In this document: positions 1 through 9,169 of the stretch, in pieces
Layout of the letters: each line of letters opens with the position of its first letter
Position numbering within the stretch: position 1 is the first letter of the stretch
Source of the DNA: Desulfosporosinus acidiphilus SJ4
GTDB lineage: Bacteria > Bacillota > Desulfitobacteriia > Desulfitobacteriales > Desulfitobacteriaceae
Assembly (NCBI RefSeq): GCF_000255115.2
Contig: NC_018068.1
Location: forward strand, 1,893,977-1,957,976
Direction of reading: 5' to 3'
Length of the DNA: 64,000 bases
Position numbers and translations under genes: made by a program
The notes under the pieces: generated by a model
The model's database searches: none
What the model saw: only the letters and a program-made list of their open reading frames with translations
What the model was told of the DNA's origin: nothing

Positions 1-2
1 AA

Positions 3-221
3 GGGGCGGCTCTGTTAAACGGTGTAAGAGGAAGGGGAGCAGTCGATAAGGAAGCTTTAACGGAAATACTGCTCGGTGTCAGCCAATTAGCCGTGGAAGC
101 GGAGGACACTCTTTTAAGCCTGGACATGAATCCGGTAACTGTATTACCTAAAGGGTTAGGTGCCAAAGTTTTAGATGGAGTGTTAATAAGTTCTGATTCT
201 TGCCAAACTTGTACAAACTAG
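3..221 (+). CDS. C-terminus of ATP-grasp acyl-CoA synthetase (ADP-forming), partial
   Basis: Only the last 72 codons are in the window; the gene runs in from the left and stops at TAG 219-221. The tail reads GAALLNGVRGRGAVDKEAL, then a helix with SQLAVEAEDTLLSLDMNPV. This G-x-R-G...D...ALxxxL...LdxNPv pattern is typical of the C-terminal ATP-grasp subdomain of ADP-forming acetate/acyl-CoA ligases, enzymes that make ATP from acyl-CoA. It is unlike the classical SucC tail. It could be a stand-alone beta subunit or the end of a fused alpha-beta enzyme. The family is fairly sure; the substrate is unknown. Confidence 0.7.
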   Translation, partial: GAALLNGVRGRGAVDKEALTEILLGVSQLAVEAEDTLLSLDMNPVTVLPKGLGAKVLDGVLISSDSCQTCTN

Positions 222-272
222 CTTATAATAATTCTGGGCATACTGAATGATTGCAGAGATAGGTGAGATTGG

Positions 273-719
273 GTGGTTGGTAAGTCTAACGATTTCTTAA
301 TAGTCAGTAAAGACATATTGCCGGAGGCTATTTTAAAGACCGCAAAAGCTAAGGAGCTCCTTGTTAAAGGAGAGGCCTATACGATCAATGATGCAGTTGA
401 ACGGGTAGGTTTAAGCCGCAGCGCCTACTATAAATATAAAGACGGCGTGTTCCCGTTTTATGAGGCCAGCCGCGAAAAGATCTTAACAATTTCTCTGATT
501 TTGGAAAATAAAGCTGGGATTCTTTCCCATGTCCTGAATTTTATTGCCTCAATAAAGGGCAATGTCTTAACGATTAACCAAGGGATACCTCTCCAAGGCA
601 TTGCCAATGTCTCAATTTCCTTAGAAACAGCCGGGATGGACGATACCCCCGAAAATCTTTTGAACGGACTGGGAAATATCAGCGGAGTCCGCAAAATTGA
701 GGTAATCGGCCAAACCTAA
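273..719 (+). CDS. ACT domain-containing protein (PheB/UPF0735 type)
   Basis: 148 residues, the usual family length. The N-terminal half has a helix-turn-helix-like segment (AYTINDAVERVGLSRSAYYKY, about residues 35-55). The C-terminal half is an ACT domain starting at ILTISLILENKAGILSHVLN, the amino-acid-binding fold that senses small ligands. Such proteins often accompany aromatic-amino-acid or homoserine genes, and the family is named PheB after one linkage. The GTG start at 273 is preceded by GGTGAG, 5 bases upstream. The gene stands alone between the acyl-CoA synthetase and tRNA-Pro. A regulatory role is inferred; the ligand is unknown. Confidence 0.8.
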   Translation: MVGKSNDFLIVSKDILPEAILKTAKAKELLVKGEAYTINDAVERVGLSRSAYYKYKDGVFPFYEASREKILTISLILENKAGILSHVLNFIASIKGNVLTINQGIPLQGIANVSISLETAGMDDTPENLLNGLGNISGVRKIEVIGQT

Positions 720-789
720 AAATTTGGGGTTGCATTTTTCTCGTTAATATGTTACTCTGTATAAGCCTTCGTTTGAAGGAATAAAGCAT

Positions 790-866
790 CGGGGCGTGGC
801 TCAGCTTGGTAGAGCGCTACCTTGGGGTGGTAGAGGTCGCACGTTCAAATCGTGTCGCTCCGACCA
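790..866 (+). tRNA. tRNA-Pro (anticodon GGG)
   Basis: A full cloverleaf can be drawn. The acceptor arm CGGGGCG pairs with CGCTCCG (one G-U) and is followed by encoded ACCA. The anticodon stem CTACC/GGTAG encloses the loop TTGGGGT with anticodon GGG, and the T-arm carries GTTCAAATC. It reads proline codons CCC/CCU. Its 3' end is followed by an integrase fragment pointing at it, the usual sign of a tRNA used as an integration site. Confidence 0.95.
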
Positions 867-936
867 GTATTATCAAGGCTTTCAGCCTTTTAAGGTAGGC
901 GGGTCGAACCCCAAATGTCGACCAAATGCCGACCAA

Positions 937-965
937 AAAATAGACCATAATAAATGGTCTATTTT
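937..965. terminator. bidirectional hairpin terminator after tRNA-Pro
   Basis: AAAATAGACCAT / ATGGTCTATTTT form 12 bp around a 5-base loop, with T-runs on both strands. It would end tRNA-Pro from the left and the integrase remnant from the right. Confidence 0.75.
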
Positions 966-983
966 CGTATCCTGCTCTTATTT

Positions 984-1302
984 CTATCTGCTTTCTTCTT
1001 GTTGGAGTTCGATTATTTTTCTATTGATCTCATCTTTCTTTTTAACTCCAAGATGCTGATAAATTCCCTTTAAAACTTTAATATCGTGTCCAAGGCGCTC
1101 GGCTGCTAAATGATCTAGCACATCATTTTCATACAGCCATGTCGCGTGATAATGCCGAAGAAAGTGCAAACGAGTCTTCGGTATTTTTTTGTCTCTCACG
1201 AGCTTCCCTAAATAACTAGTGTAGCTATCGGGTCGCATCGGGAACGGGAACATTAATTGGTCGTTCTTTATATTTTTATCATTTGAGTTAGTTTCATAAT
1301 TC
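984..1302 (-). pseudogene. tyrosine integrase, C-terminal fragment
   Basis: Reading toward the tRNA, this stretch encodes MRPDSYTSYLGKLV, then HFLRHYHATWLYENDVLDH, RLGHDIKVLKGIYQHLG and a charged tail. These are the catalytic HxxR, the GH and the tyrosine nucleophile of a phage/ICE tyrosine recombinase. The N-terminal arm-binding and core-binding domains and the first catalytic Arg are missing: coding similarity stops near 1300, where IS-derived sequence begins. Orientation and position (3' side of a tRNA, pointing at it) fit the integrase of an element at tRNA-Pro. It is a remnant and cannot be active alone. Confidence 0.8.
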
Positions 1303-1396
1303 ATACCCCTTGATATAAGCGGGCTTTTTACCTGTAAAAAAAGGAGTACCTCCCCAAAATCTCGAAAGTGTAAGTGACCAAACAAACACCGAGAGG

Positions 1397-2685
1397 TTGA
1401 AAGGAGAACTCCCAATGTTTAGTATTCGCCAAGAACGTCTATTTTCCTTGGAAGAAATCTTAGAAATGTCACCGAAAGAATCGTATCCGCTTCTATTGGA
1501 ACCGCTGAATATTACTCCTTTGTTGAGAGTGGTTTCAAAAAGGGCATTTTTGGGAGCTTCAACCACGCTTAACTATTCAGCCATGATCTATTCTTTATTC
1601 ATTCGAGTGATCGAACGAATTCCTACGATCAAAGATTTACGAAAACGATTAAAAAACAGCTTGGAATTCCGTTTCGACTGCGGCTTTACGATGGCTGATG
1701 CAGTTCCTAGCGAGTCCTCTTATACTCGAATGATTCAAAAAATCAAGGGTTCTTCTGCTTTGGAAAAAATTCAAAATGAACTAGTCTCTCAGGCGTTTCA
1801 AGAAGGCTTCATCGATGGGGATGTTATAGCCATCGATGCTACTCATATTGAAGCGAGAGACCGTAAACCTGAGAAAAAGAAAGACGAAGAGGTTCCGGTC
1901 AAGCAAACCTCCAAAAAACGCGGACGAAAACCCAAATCGGAACGGGAGAAATGGCTCAAAGAACAACAGAAACTGGAAGAGAATCGACCCCTCTTTGAGA
2001 AGAAAATTGAAGCTCAACTTCCTCTTGATTTCAAGACGATCGAACAGCAAATCCCGTAAGATCCTCACTGGGGAATTAAGAAAAACTCCGAGGGCAAAAA
2101 CGTCTTTTGGTTCGGGTTCAAAGGTCATCTTCTCGTGGACTGTAAAAGCCAATACATTTTAAAGTCCTTACTTTCCTCGGGAAATGTCAATGATGGCAAA
2201 ATGGCGATTCCTCTGCTCAAGGCTCTTCATGAACTTCACCCCCAGATGAAGCCTTCCTATTCGCTTTTGGATGCTGGTTATGATTACAGCCCAATTTACC
2301 AACAAGCAAAAGCCATGGGGTCAAGGGCCCTGATTGATTACAATCCACGCAATGAACAACTACCCGAAGACAAGGACAAATACTTTTGCCCTAAGTGTCA
2401 AGAAGGTCATTCCTACCGATATGATAGCTATGATTCCCGATACGACACGTTGAAATATACTCAACCCAAGGAGTGCAAAGAGTGTCCTCTGATAGAAAAC
2501 AACCAGTGTCAAAAGGTATTCAAGGTTAAGGTTTCCTCAGACCCCAGAAAATACACCGTTCCAGCCAGAGGAAGTGGGCGCTACTTGAACTCTATAAACA
2601 GAGAACAGCCGTAGAACGTGTTAATGCTTATCTCAAAGAGTACTTTCAGTTAAACAACATTCGACATCGAGGAAACGTAGCAAAG
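1397..2685 (+). pseudogene. IS1182-like DDE transposase, stop codon and frameshift
   Basis: The first part (ATG at 1433 or an earlier start) has the N-terminal DUF772-like region (RVIERIPTIKDLRKRLKNS) and DVIAIDATHIEARD with the first catalytic Asp. A TAA at 2057-2059 breaks the frame just before DPHWGIKKNSEGKNVFW, which continues in the same frame, so this is a nonsense mutation. Near 2570 the frame shifts, and the tail (LYKQRTAVERVNAYLKEYF) carries the end of the catalytic domain. The C-terminus is cut at 2685 by the IS66 end. Three lesions make it non-functional. Confidence 0.8.
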
Positions 2686-2706
2686 TAAGCGTCAAACCCA
2701 CCGTAT

Positions 2707-3975
2707 CTAGTAGTAAACTAGTATTCTTGAGATACTAGTTTGATGTGCTAAAAGACAAAACACAAAAGAGCCTCCATTGGGTGTATTGCAGAACTCCCAA
2801 TTTTTGCGGCCCGTGGCAAAAATGCGTATGGATCTTTCCGCTGCGGAATTATCGATAGAAATACTGCCATCCACAAGATAACGTTCGAGATAGTCTTGTT
2901 GGTTCAAGGAATAGTTAATAGCCTTACCGATCAGTGAGCCGGAGTCTATCGTTTCAACCATGGATTTTAACCAATCGAAATAAGCATCAAGAATCGGCTT
3001 GCTTTGTTTCAAGGGTTTTTCATACCGTTTTTCAGGCGATTTGTCCTTCAATATAGCTTCAATCTTATAGAGTAATGCAATGCGCTTAAGAGCTTCATCC
3101 GCCGTCGTCCCTTTTCGCTGCTCTTGTGGGATACTCTTCAAGCATTCGTCATATTTACGTCTGGCATGAGCCATGCACCCAGAAATCACGATGTCCTCAG
3201 GAAGACCGCGATAGGCCTGATAACCATCGGTCGTCAGATTTCCGCATACCCTGAGAGAAATTCCTTGGGATGATAGCCACCCCGTGTTGTTTCATACTTG
3301 AATAAGATGACCGGAGGTCCATCGCACAGCTCTCCAGAACGGTAGATCCACATCCAACTCTCAGAAGTTGCCTTGCGGTTCTCTTCATGTAAAACTTGAA
3401 CTCGGGTTTCGTCCGCATGAAGGGTACAGTAGGAAAGTAGATGATGTTTCATCTCATCGTATAACAAGGATAGGTATTCCTCGCTGCAACGGATCATCCA
3501 GTTGGCCATCGTCTGCCTAGACAGATTGACGCCATAACGTTGAAACTCACTTTCGTGATGAGCCAAGGGGACCGAGTTAACATACTTTCCATTCATAATA
3601 GCCGCCACGATGGAGGGAGTAGCTATGCTACCACGGAGCAAGGAAGGATCTTTTTTAGCACGAAGGATATTCCCACAGCTGCTGTCTTCACACCCATAAA
3701 CGGAAACCACATGTTCTTCTCGTTCAAAGTGAGCCGGCACAAAACGCAGATAACTTGTTTTTTCTTCGGTGATCACTTTCAAGGCCTTTCCACAGTGACA
3801 AACACATTCTTCGGCAGAAAGTTTATGTTCTACGCGTACCACAGGAAAATCAGCCAAATCTGCTTCCCGTTTGCCTTTTTTCTTCTTACGCTTATAAGGT
3901 TTTGGAACGACCTCCTCATATTGAGGTTCGGTCGCAGAACTATCCGCAATAGCCTCAGCTTCATTAAAACACAGG
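2707..3975 (-). pseudogene. IS66 family transposase TnpC, truncated and frameshifted
   Basis: Read from 3975 down: an acidic segment, a KRKKKKGKR basic run, a zinc-binding CHCGKAL...C-E-D-SSC region, then TLHADETRVQVL, the DDE segment, and after a frameshift near 3240 DGYQAYRGLPEDIVISGCMAHARRKYDE and SIDNSAAERSIRIFATGRKNW. These are landmark IS66 TnpC segments. The N-terminus (before NEAEAIADSS) and the last part of the C-terminus (after NTPNGG) are missing. No TnpA or TnpB accompanies it. It is a dead remnant. Confidence 0.85.
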
Positions 3976-4009
3976 TGGCGTGTATATCATTTTCATGATA
4001 CTAGTGAAT

Positions 4010-4604
4010 CATCTAGGATTAAAGGGAATTGTGAAATCAATGATAATCGGGTTCTTCGACCTGACGGGTCTAATTTAGCTGCTTTTCTCTACCTACTAAA
4101 AAAAATCATTTTGAACATTATTCCTATATTCTAAAGACTGTACAATTGATAGCCCCATTTATTGAAGACTTTATTTTAGAACCTGTAAAATTGAATCCAG
4201 ACAAGATTCGACTTGAATGGAAACATAAAGAATCTGATAATTATTTTGATATTAGTCAGCTCTCTGATGGCACAATTAGAACTATTTGTATTGCCACATT
4301 GTTATTACAGCCAGATCTTCCTACTTGTATTCTAATTGATGAACCCGAACTAGGTTTGCACCCTTATGCAATTAATATTTTAGGTTCACTTTTTAAAAGT
4401 GTGTCTAAAAATACTCAAATAATTGCTTCAACTCAATCCCTTTTATTAGTTGATCAATTAGAGCCAGAGGATTTAATCGTGGTAGATTACAAGAATGATC
4501 AGTCCATTTTTAAAAGGTCTACTTCTCTAGAGTTAAATGATTGGCTAGAAGTATACTCCTTGGGAGAACTCTGGGAAAAGAATGTCCTTGGAGGTAGACC
4601 ATAG
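4010..4604 (+). pseudogene. OLD/RecF-like AAA ATPase, C-terminal fragment
   Basis: The intact part has the ABC-like signature region (DISQLSDGTIRTICIATLLLQ), the Walker B CILIDEPELGLHP and the D-loop/switch QIIASTQS, as in AAA_21/OLD-type ATPases. In another frame, from about 4010, it begins with NDNRVLRPDGSNLAAFLYLL, a conserved lead-in of the same family. The two parts are joined through an A-run at 4088-4095 that holds eight A where nine would keep the frame. The Walker A half was lost where the IS66 remnant ends. Such ATPases commonly pair with a DUF4276/TOPRIM partner, and the next entry is its remnant. Confidence 0.75.
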
Positions 4605-4657
4605 TGATAAAGAGAGTAACCGTTTTAGTTGAGGGGCATACTATTTCCATCATATAG
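4604..4657 (+). pseudogene. remnant start of a DUF4276 (TOPRIM-like) gene
   Basis: The GTG overlaps the stop of the ATPase fragment and opens IKRVTVLVEGHTISII, then stops after 17 codons. Lysine/valine-rich strands followed by VEGxT are the typical opening of DUF4276 proteins, where E and the following residues belong to a TOPRIM-like fold. The overlap with the ATPase gene and this opening match the common ATPase-DUF4276 pair. Only the start survives, so the call rests on a short match and its position. Confidence 0.45.
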
Positions 4658-4686
4658 CCTTACATAACATTGAAAAGTCATGAAAG

Positions 4687-4709
4687 AGCCCTGATTACCA
4701 GGGCTTTGT
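4687..4709 (+). terminator. hairpin terminator
   Basis: AGCCCTG / CAGGGCT with loop ATTAC, then a short T-rich run. It separates the dead ATPase pair from the TOTE gene. Confidence 0.6.
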
Positions 4710-4828
4710 TGCATTCTATCAGAGAATACAAACCTCAAATATGGTATATTATAGGAAAGAATTTAAAAAGAATAGCTCCTGAACTGTACTGGTTAACTGG
4801 TAGGTTAAAGAAATAATAGGATGACATT

Positions 4829-7792
4829 ATGACTTTTGAAGAACTGCTTAAAAAATATCAAGCTTTGTTACTCGAAAACAACAGCCTAAAAGAAGAAATA
4901 AGCTATTTAAATTCTAAGCTCGGTGTTTCAGAACATCGGGCTATTACTGATGGAACCTCTGAAGCTTTTTATGAGGATAGCTTATTTCCGAGTCCTGATG
5001 CTGTTATAGAAGTTTCTAACCAATTATCTGAAAACGGAACTTTGCAATTCAACCTCAATAATATGTCAGAACCAAAGGATAAAATTGAGCTATTTATGTC
5101 CCTATTCAAAGGCCGGGATGATGTTTATGCTAAACGGTGGGAAAACAATAAGAAGGGTACAAATGGATATTCACCGTACTGCTTAAATGAATGGAAGCCT
5201 GGGCTTTGCAAAAAGCCAAAGGAAAAATGCTCCGCCTGCTCCCATAAGGATTATGCCCCTTTGGATGAAAAGGCAATTGACGATCATTTGCGAGGTCGTA
5301 ACAATTTAGTTGTGGGAATATATCCTCTGTGCCTGGCTGAAACATGCTATTTTTTAGTCATTGACTTTGATGAGGGAGAGTGGCAGAAGGATATTTCACA
5401 GCTCAGAGAAGTAGGTTTGGAATTTGACATTCCTATAGCGGTTGAACGCTCACGGTCAGGTAAAGGTGCTCATGCCTGGATTTTCTTTGATAGCCCTTTA
5501 GCTGCTTCGTTGGCAAGAAAGCTGGGAAGCGCGCTGCTTACCTACGCTATGAGTAAACGCCATGAGATTAATTTTAAATCCTATGACAGGTTTTTTCCTA
5601 ATCAGGATACTATGCCAAAGGGCGGTTTAGGAAATTTAATAGCCTTGCCCTTGCAAAAAACGGCAAGGAATAATCATAACAGTGTTTTTATCGATTCCGG
5701 CTTTGAGCCTTTCAAGGACCAGTGGGAATTTTTATCTGCTATAAGAAAGCTCTCTGAACAGGACGTTGAAACGCTCATTTCAAGACTTTGCCCTGGAAAC
5801 GAACTCGGAATTTTGAAAAGCGATGATCAAGAAGAGCCTACAAAGCCTTGGGAAACTAAGAATGTTAAATTATCAGCGCATGATTTTCCTCAGTCTATAG
5901 AAATTGTCAAAGCCAATATGTTATATATCCCGAAATCGGGCGTTTCCCAAAGAGCCTTGAATCAACTAAAACGGTTGGCGGCTTTCCACAATCCGGAGTT
6001 TTACAAAGCTCAAGCCATGCGACTATCTGTTAGAAAAATACCCCGCGTAATCTCATGCTCTGACGAAATAGAAGAATATCTCTGCCTGCCAAGAGGATGT
6101 GAAACCAACTTAAAGACTTTATTTACAGAACTAAAGATTAAACCTGAATTTAGCGATAAAACAAATCACGGCAGAAGTATTGATGTAGAATTTAACGGCT
6201 GCTTGAGGGATGAACAACCACTGGCTCTTCAAAAATTGCTTGAGCATGATATAGGTGTACTATCCGGAACAACCGCTTTTGGCAAAACAGTGGTTGCAAT
6301 AAATCTGATTGCTGAAAGAAAAGTTAATACGCTGATTATTGTTGATAAAGTGAATTTAGTAACCCAATGGAAAAGAAGATTAACAGAATTTCTGACTATA
6401 AATGAAGACCATCCTGATTTGGACGAAGTTAACAAGAGAGGAAGGAAAAAGACAAACAGTAATATTGGACAATTGGGAGCAGGAAAGAATAACTTAAGTG
6501 GGATTATAGATATAGCCGTCATGCAGTCCTTATACAAAATGGATGAAGTTAAGGATTGCGTGAAAAATTACGGCATGATAATTGTGGATGAGTGTCACCA
6601 TATAGCCGCTGTTAGCTTTGAGAGGGTTCTCAAAAGTTCAAATAGCAAATACGTCTATGGATTAACGGCAACGCCTCAACGAAAAGATGGTCATCATCCG
6701 ATCATATTTATGCAATGTGGTTCCATTTGCTACAAAGATGATGCTAAAAAACAGGCCGCTAAAAGACCCTTCGAGCATTATGTTATACCCAGGTTTACAT
6801 CCCTCAGAGTTCCTTTAGATAAGAATGAAAAGAATGTATCCATCCAAGAATTGTATTCCGAAATTGTTGTTAACGAATTTAGGAATCAACAGATTATAGA
6901 TGATGTGGTTAAAAGCTACGAACAGGGCAGAAATTGTCTCGTTTTAACCGAGCGTACAGCGCACGTCGAATTTCTTGCCCAAAAACTAAAAGAGAAAATT
7001 CCCGAAGTGATCTCCTTAACGGGTGGAATGGGGATAAAAGAGACTAGGGAGATAATGCAAAGGATAGCAGAAACACCCGCTGACAAGCAGATAACCTTAA
7101 TTGCCACAGGTAAATATATTGGGGAGGGCTTTGATGAACCACGCCTAGATACCTTGTTTTTAGTGATGCCAATATCCTGGAAAGGTACTTTGCAGCAATA
7201 TGCCGGAAGGCTGCACAGACACTTTGCCAACAAAAATGAAGTACAAATTTATGATTACGTGGATACCCATGTACGGATGCTTGAGCGGATGTATCATAAA
7301 CGGCTTAACGGGTATGCTGCCATTGGTTATAGAGCTAAAGGCGGCGAAAGCACACCAGAGTCAATTGATGTTATCTTTGATAAGAGCAATTTTCTACCGG
7401 TATACACAAACGATATTCTCAATGCTAAAAGAGAAATTCTCATAGTTAGCCCATTTGTTACCAAGAGACGGACATTGCAGATGATGCAGCACCTGAGGAT
7501 TGCCTTAGAAAATAAAGTGAGAGTAATCGTGATAACCCGGACGATTGGAGATTTCAACGACAAGAACGCGAGTGCATTGCAGGATGCCCTGGATCTATTG
7601 AAGGATGCTGGGGTAAGTCTTATTTTTAAATCAAATATTCATCAGAAATATGCAGTGATTGACCAAAGGATCGTGTGGTATGGAAGTATCAACCTTTTGA
7701 GTTTTGGTAGTGCCGAAGAAAGTATCATGCGACTGTATAGTCCTAACATTGCTAATGAATTAATAAGGAGTCTGGAGAAATTACAGTCCTGA
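4829..7792 (+). CDS. TOTE-type conflict protein: primase (AEP) - SF2 helicase - PLD nuclease
   Basis: 987 residues, intact. Order of domains: a short coiled coil (residues 1-35); an archaeo-eukaryotic primase-like domain (about 85-300) with a Cys cluster (C118, C127, C134, C137), the metal pair in VIDFD (D179, D181) and SGKGAHAW (H215); an SF2 helicase with Walker A GTTAFGKT (about 480), DECH box (about 587), GLTATP (about 610) and motif VI QYAGRLHR (about 789); and a C-terminal phospholipase-D-like domain with HQKYAVID (about 937) and YGSINLL. This order is that of the TOTE conflict-system proteins described by comparative genomics and linked to mobile-element conflict. All key residues are present. 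Nucleic-acid attack on invaders is inferred, not shown. Confidence 0.85.
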   Translation: MTFEELLKKYQALLLENNSLKEEISYLNSKLGVSEHRAITDGTSEAFYEDSLFPSPDAVIEVSNQLSENGTLQFNLNNMSEPKDKIELFMSLFKGRDDVYAKRWENNKKGTNGYSPYCLNEWKPGLCKKPKEKCSACSHKDYAPLDEKAIDDHLRGRNNLVVGIYPLCLAETCYFLVIDFDEGEWQKDISQLREVGLEFDIPIAVERSRSGKGAHAWIFFDSPLAASLARKLGSALLTYAMSKRHEINFKSYDRFFPNQDTMPKGGLGNLIALPLQKTARNNHNSVFIDSGFEPFKDQWEFLSAIRKLSEQDVETLISRLCPGNELGILKSDDQEEPTKPWETKNVKLSAHDFPQSIEIVKANMLYIPKSGVSQRALNQLKRLAAFHNPEFYKAQAMRLSVRKIPRVISCSDEIEEYLCLPRGCETNLKTLFTELKIKPEFSDKTNHGRSIDVEFNGCLRDEQPLALQKLLEHDIGVLSGTTAFGKTVVAINLIAERKVNTLIIVDKVNLVTQWKRRLTEFLTINEDHPDLDEVNKRGRKKTNSNIGQLGAGKNNLSGIIDIAVMQSLYKMDEVKDCVKNYGMIIVDECHHIAAVSFERVLKSSNSKYVYGLTATPQRKDGHHPIIFMQCGSICYKDDAKKQAAKRPFEHYVIPRFTSLRVPLDKNEKNVSIQELYSEIVVNEFRNQQIIDDVVKSYEQGRNCLVLTERTAHVEFLAQKLKEKIPEVISLTGGMGIKETREIMQRIAETPADKQITLIATGKYIGEGFDEPRLDTLFLVMPISWKGTLQQYAGRLHRHFANKNEVQIYDYVDTHVRMLERMYHKRLNGYAAIGYRAKGGESTPESIDVIFDKSNFLPVYTNDILNAKREILIVSPFVTKRRTLQMMQHLRIALENKVRVIVITRTIGDFNDKNASALQDALDLLKDAGVSLIFKSNIHQKYAVIDQRIVWYGSINLLSFGSAEESIMRLYSPNIANELIRSLEKLQS

Positions 7793-7869
7793 ATGTTATG
7801 CAGAATCATATAATATATGTACATAATTATGCTATAATAATGTCAACACTCATGACGAGGTGAGAGGAT

Positions 7870-8142
7870 ATGCCACATATTAGACCAATAACAGATTTGC
7901 GAAATACAAACGAAATCTCTGAATTATGCCACAAGCAGAACGAGCCGATTTTTATCACGAAAAACGGATATGGGGATTTAGTCATTATGAGTATGGAAAC
8001 TTATGAACGTAAACTTGCGCTGGTTGAAGTTTATAGGAAGCTTGCTGAGGCTGAGAACCAACTTGCCCAAGGTGTTCCACTGTTAGATGGGGAAGAAGTC
8101 TTTGCAAAATTGAAAGAAAGATATGTCTACAAAGAGTTATAG
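7870..8142 (+). CDS. type II antitoxin, Phd/YefM family
   Basis: 90 residues. The N-terminal Phd-fold segment (MPHIRPITDLRNTNEISELCHKQ, then EPIFITKNGYGDLVIMSMETYE) is diagnostic of the family that binds DNA and neutralises RelE/ParE-type toxins with a C-terminal helix. The RBS is GAGGTGAGAGG just before the ATG. It overlaps the next gene by 20 bases, which suggests translational coupling. A palindromic operator is expected upstream, but I could not define one confidently in the AT-rich leader. Confidence 0.85.
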   Translation: MPHIRPITDLRNTNEISELCHKQNEPIFITKNGYGDLVIMSMETYERKLALVEVYRKLAEAENQLAQGVPLLDGEEVFAKLKERYVYKEL

Positions 8143-8443
8143 TTTAAAGTTCACGCCTAAAGCAAGCGAAGATCTTGAACAAATATATAGCTATATTTCC
8201 GAGAATCTATTTGCTGATGCTGCTGCACACAATCTACTTGAAAAAATAGAACGAAATATAATGAAACTAAGATATTTTCCGTATTCCGGAAGTTTTGTAT
8301 TGGATGAACCGCTAAGAAATAAAGGATATCGAAAGTTAGTGGTTGATAATTATATTGTTTTTTACCTTGTAAATGAGCTTGAAAGACAAGTTGTTATAAT
8401 GCGTATACTCTACGGTGCTGTGAATTACCAAAATATGCTGTAA
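8123..8443 (+). CDS. type II toxin, RelE/ParE superfamily
   Basis: 106 residues. YSLKFTPKASEDLEQIYSYISENL, then LRYFPYSGSF, YRKLVVDNYIVFYLVN and VVIMRILYGAVNY follow the RelE/ParE fold strand by strand: the N-terminal helix pair, the basic strand, and the final IxRIxxG..Y. It starts inside the antitoxin gene. RelE relatives cut mRNA on the ribosome and ParE relatives poison gyrase; the sequence alone does not decide which. Its place inside the island fits a maintenance or defence-linked module. Confidence 0.85.
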   Translation: MSTKSYSLKFTPKASEDLEQIYSYISENLFADAAAHNLLEKIERNIMKLRYFPYSGSFVLDEPLRNKGYRKLVVDNYIVFYLVNELERQVVIMRILYGAVNYQNML

Positions 8444-8574
8444 TTGTGCTACTGCTCCCGTCGGCGTGGGATACGCCTTTGAACCTAAGGGGTCTGAGGA
8501 GAGATTATTGGATTTGCTTTGCTTCGCTTCGCTCCAAAGCCTTAATAAGGTAGAAAATACTGCGAGAATTTATG

Positions 8575-8597
8575 GAGAGATGCGTTCTCTCTTTTTT
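8575..8597 (+). terminator. rho-independent terminator after the toxin gene
   Basis: GAGAGA / TCTCTC around TGCGT, followed by six T. Likely end of the toxin-antitoxin transcript. Confidence 0.65.
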
Positions 8598-8758
8598 GTT
8601 ACAATAAAGATGAAGATGTCACGGATTTTATGGAAGGCTAGCACGTGCTACAAATGAAAGAAGGTGCTTTTATAATAATCCGTCAGGGCAAGGAAATATC
8701 CTGAAATAATGGAATGATTAAATTTGGTTGTTAGAAACTAGAAATATTGGAGAGAAAA

Positions 8759-9115
8759 ATGTCAAAGAAAAAACGCAAAAGCGGCCATTACTGCAAGATT
8801 TGTTCAGAATATAAATCGAATGAGAGCTTTTCGGGTAAGGGACATGCAAAACACATATGTAAAAGATGCAGTAAAAAGTCTCCAACTGAGCAAGCTGCAG
8901 ATATGACCATGAATAGACTTTTTAACATGCCCTTCGGAAAGCTTAGCCCGGCAAAAAAAAGCTGGCTTGAAAACAGACTTCATGATCAGTGTGAAGAGAA
9001 GGTAGAAGAGCTTTATTGGGGCTTTCAGGAAATTTTTGCTCCGGCTTATTCTGAAGAGGAAGAATGCAAAAAAGACATGGAGCTACAGACAGGTATTGAT
9101 GACTTACCATTTTGA
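8759..9115 (+). CDS. small CxxC zinc-ribbon protein
   Basis: 118 residues from the ATG at 8759; GGAGAG 4 bases upstream supports this start over the TTG at 8747. Residues 1-38 hold HYCKICSEYKSNESF and HICKRCSKKSP, two CxxC knuckles 17-18 residues apart, forming a zinc ribbon with a basic N-terminus. The rest is helical and acidic at the end. I do not recognise a named family. It heads a three-gene row (CxxC, RQC-like, SWIM) of zinc or nucleic-acid-binding proteins behind the TOTE gene and may act in the same system. Confidence 0.65.
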   Translation: MSKKKRKSGHYCKICSEYKSNESFSGKGHAKHICKRCSKKSPTEQAADMTMNRLFNMPFGKLSPAKKSWLENRLHDQCEEKVEELYWGFQEIFAPAYSEEEECKKDMELQTGIDDLPF

Positions 9116-9169
9116 CTATCTTAAAATCGATGAACATAAAAAGTATGGAATAGTGGAGCAGGTTTAACA

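Larger units (their letters stand above)
1305..3980. mobile_element. nested IS remnants: IS1182-like (left) interrupted by IS66 (right)
   Basis: Two decayed insertion sequences are joined head to tail. The left one (about 1305-2685, plus strand) encodes an IS1182-like transposase. Its last codons run straight into GTAAGCGTCAAACCCACC at 2685, which resembles the GTAAGCG terminal repeat of the IS66 family. From there to about 3980 is an IS66 TnpC remnant on the minus strand. The inner arm AAACTAGTAT/ATACTAGTTT (2715-2741) is a perfect inverted repeat at the IS66 end. The order suggests that IS66 landed in the older IS1182 copy. No direct target repeats were recognised. Confidence 0.65.

Noticed and set aside
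796-1059. 87-codon reading frame over tRNA-Pro
   Set aside because: It runs through the tRNA gene and the terminator; no family pattern.
8466-8657. 63-codon frame after the toxin gene
   Set aside because: It has no RBS, spans the terminator hairpin and has no recognisable pattern.
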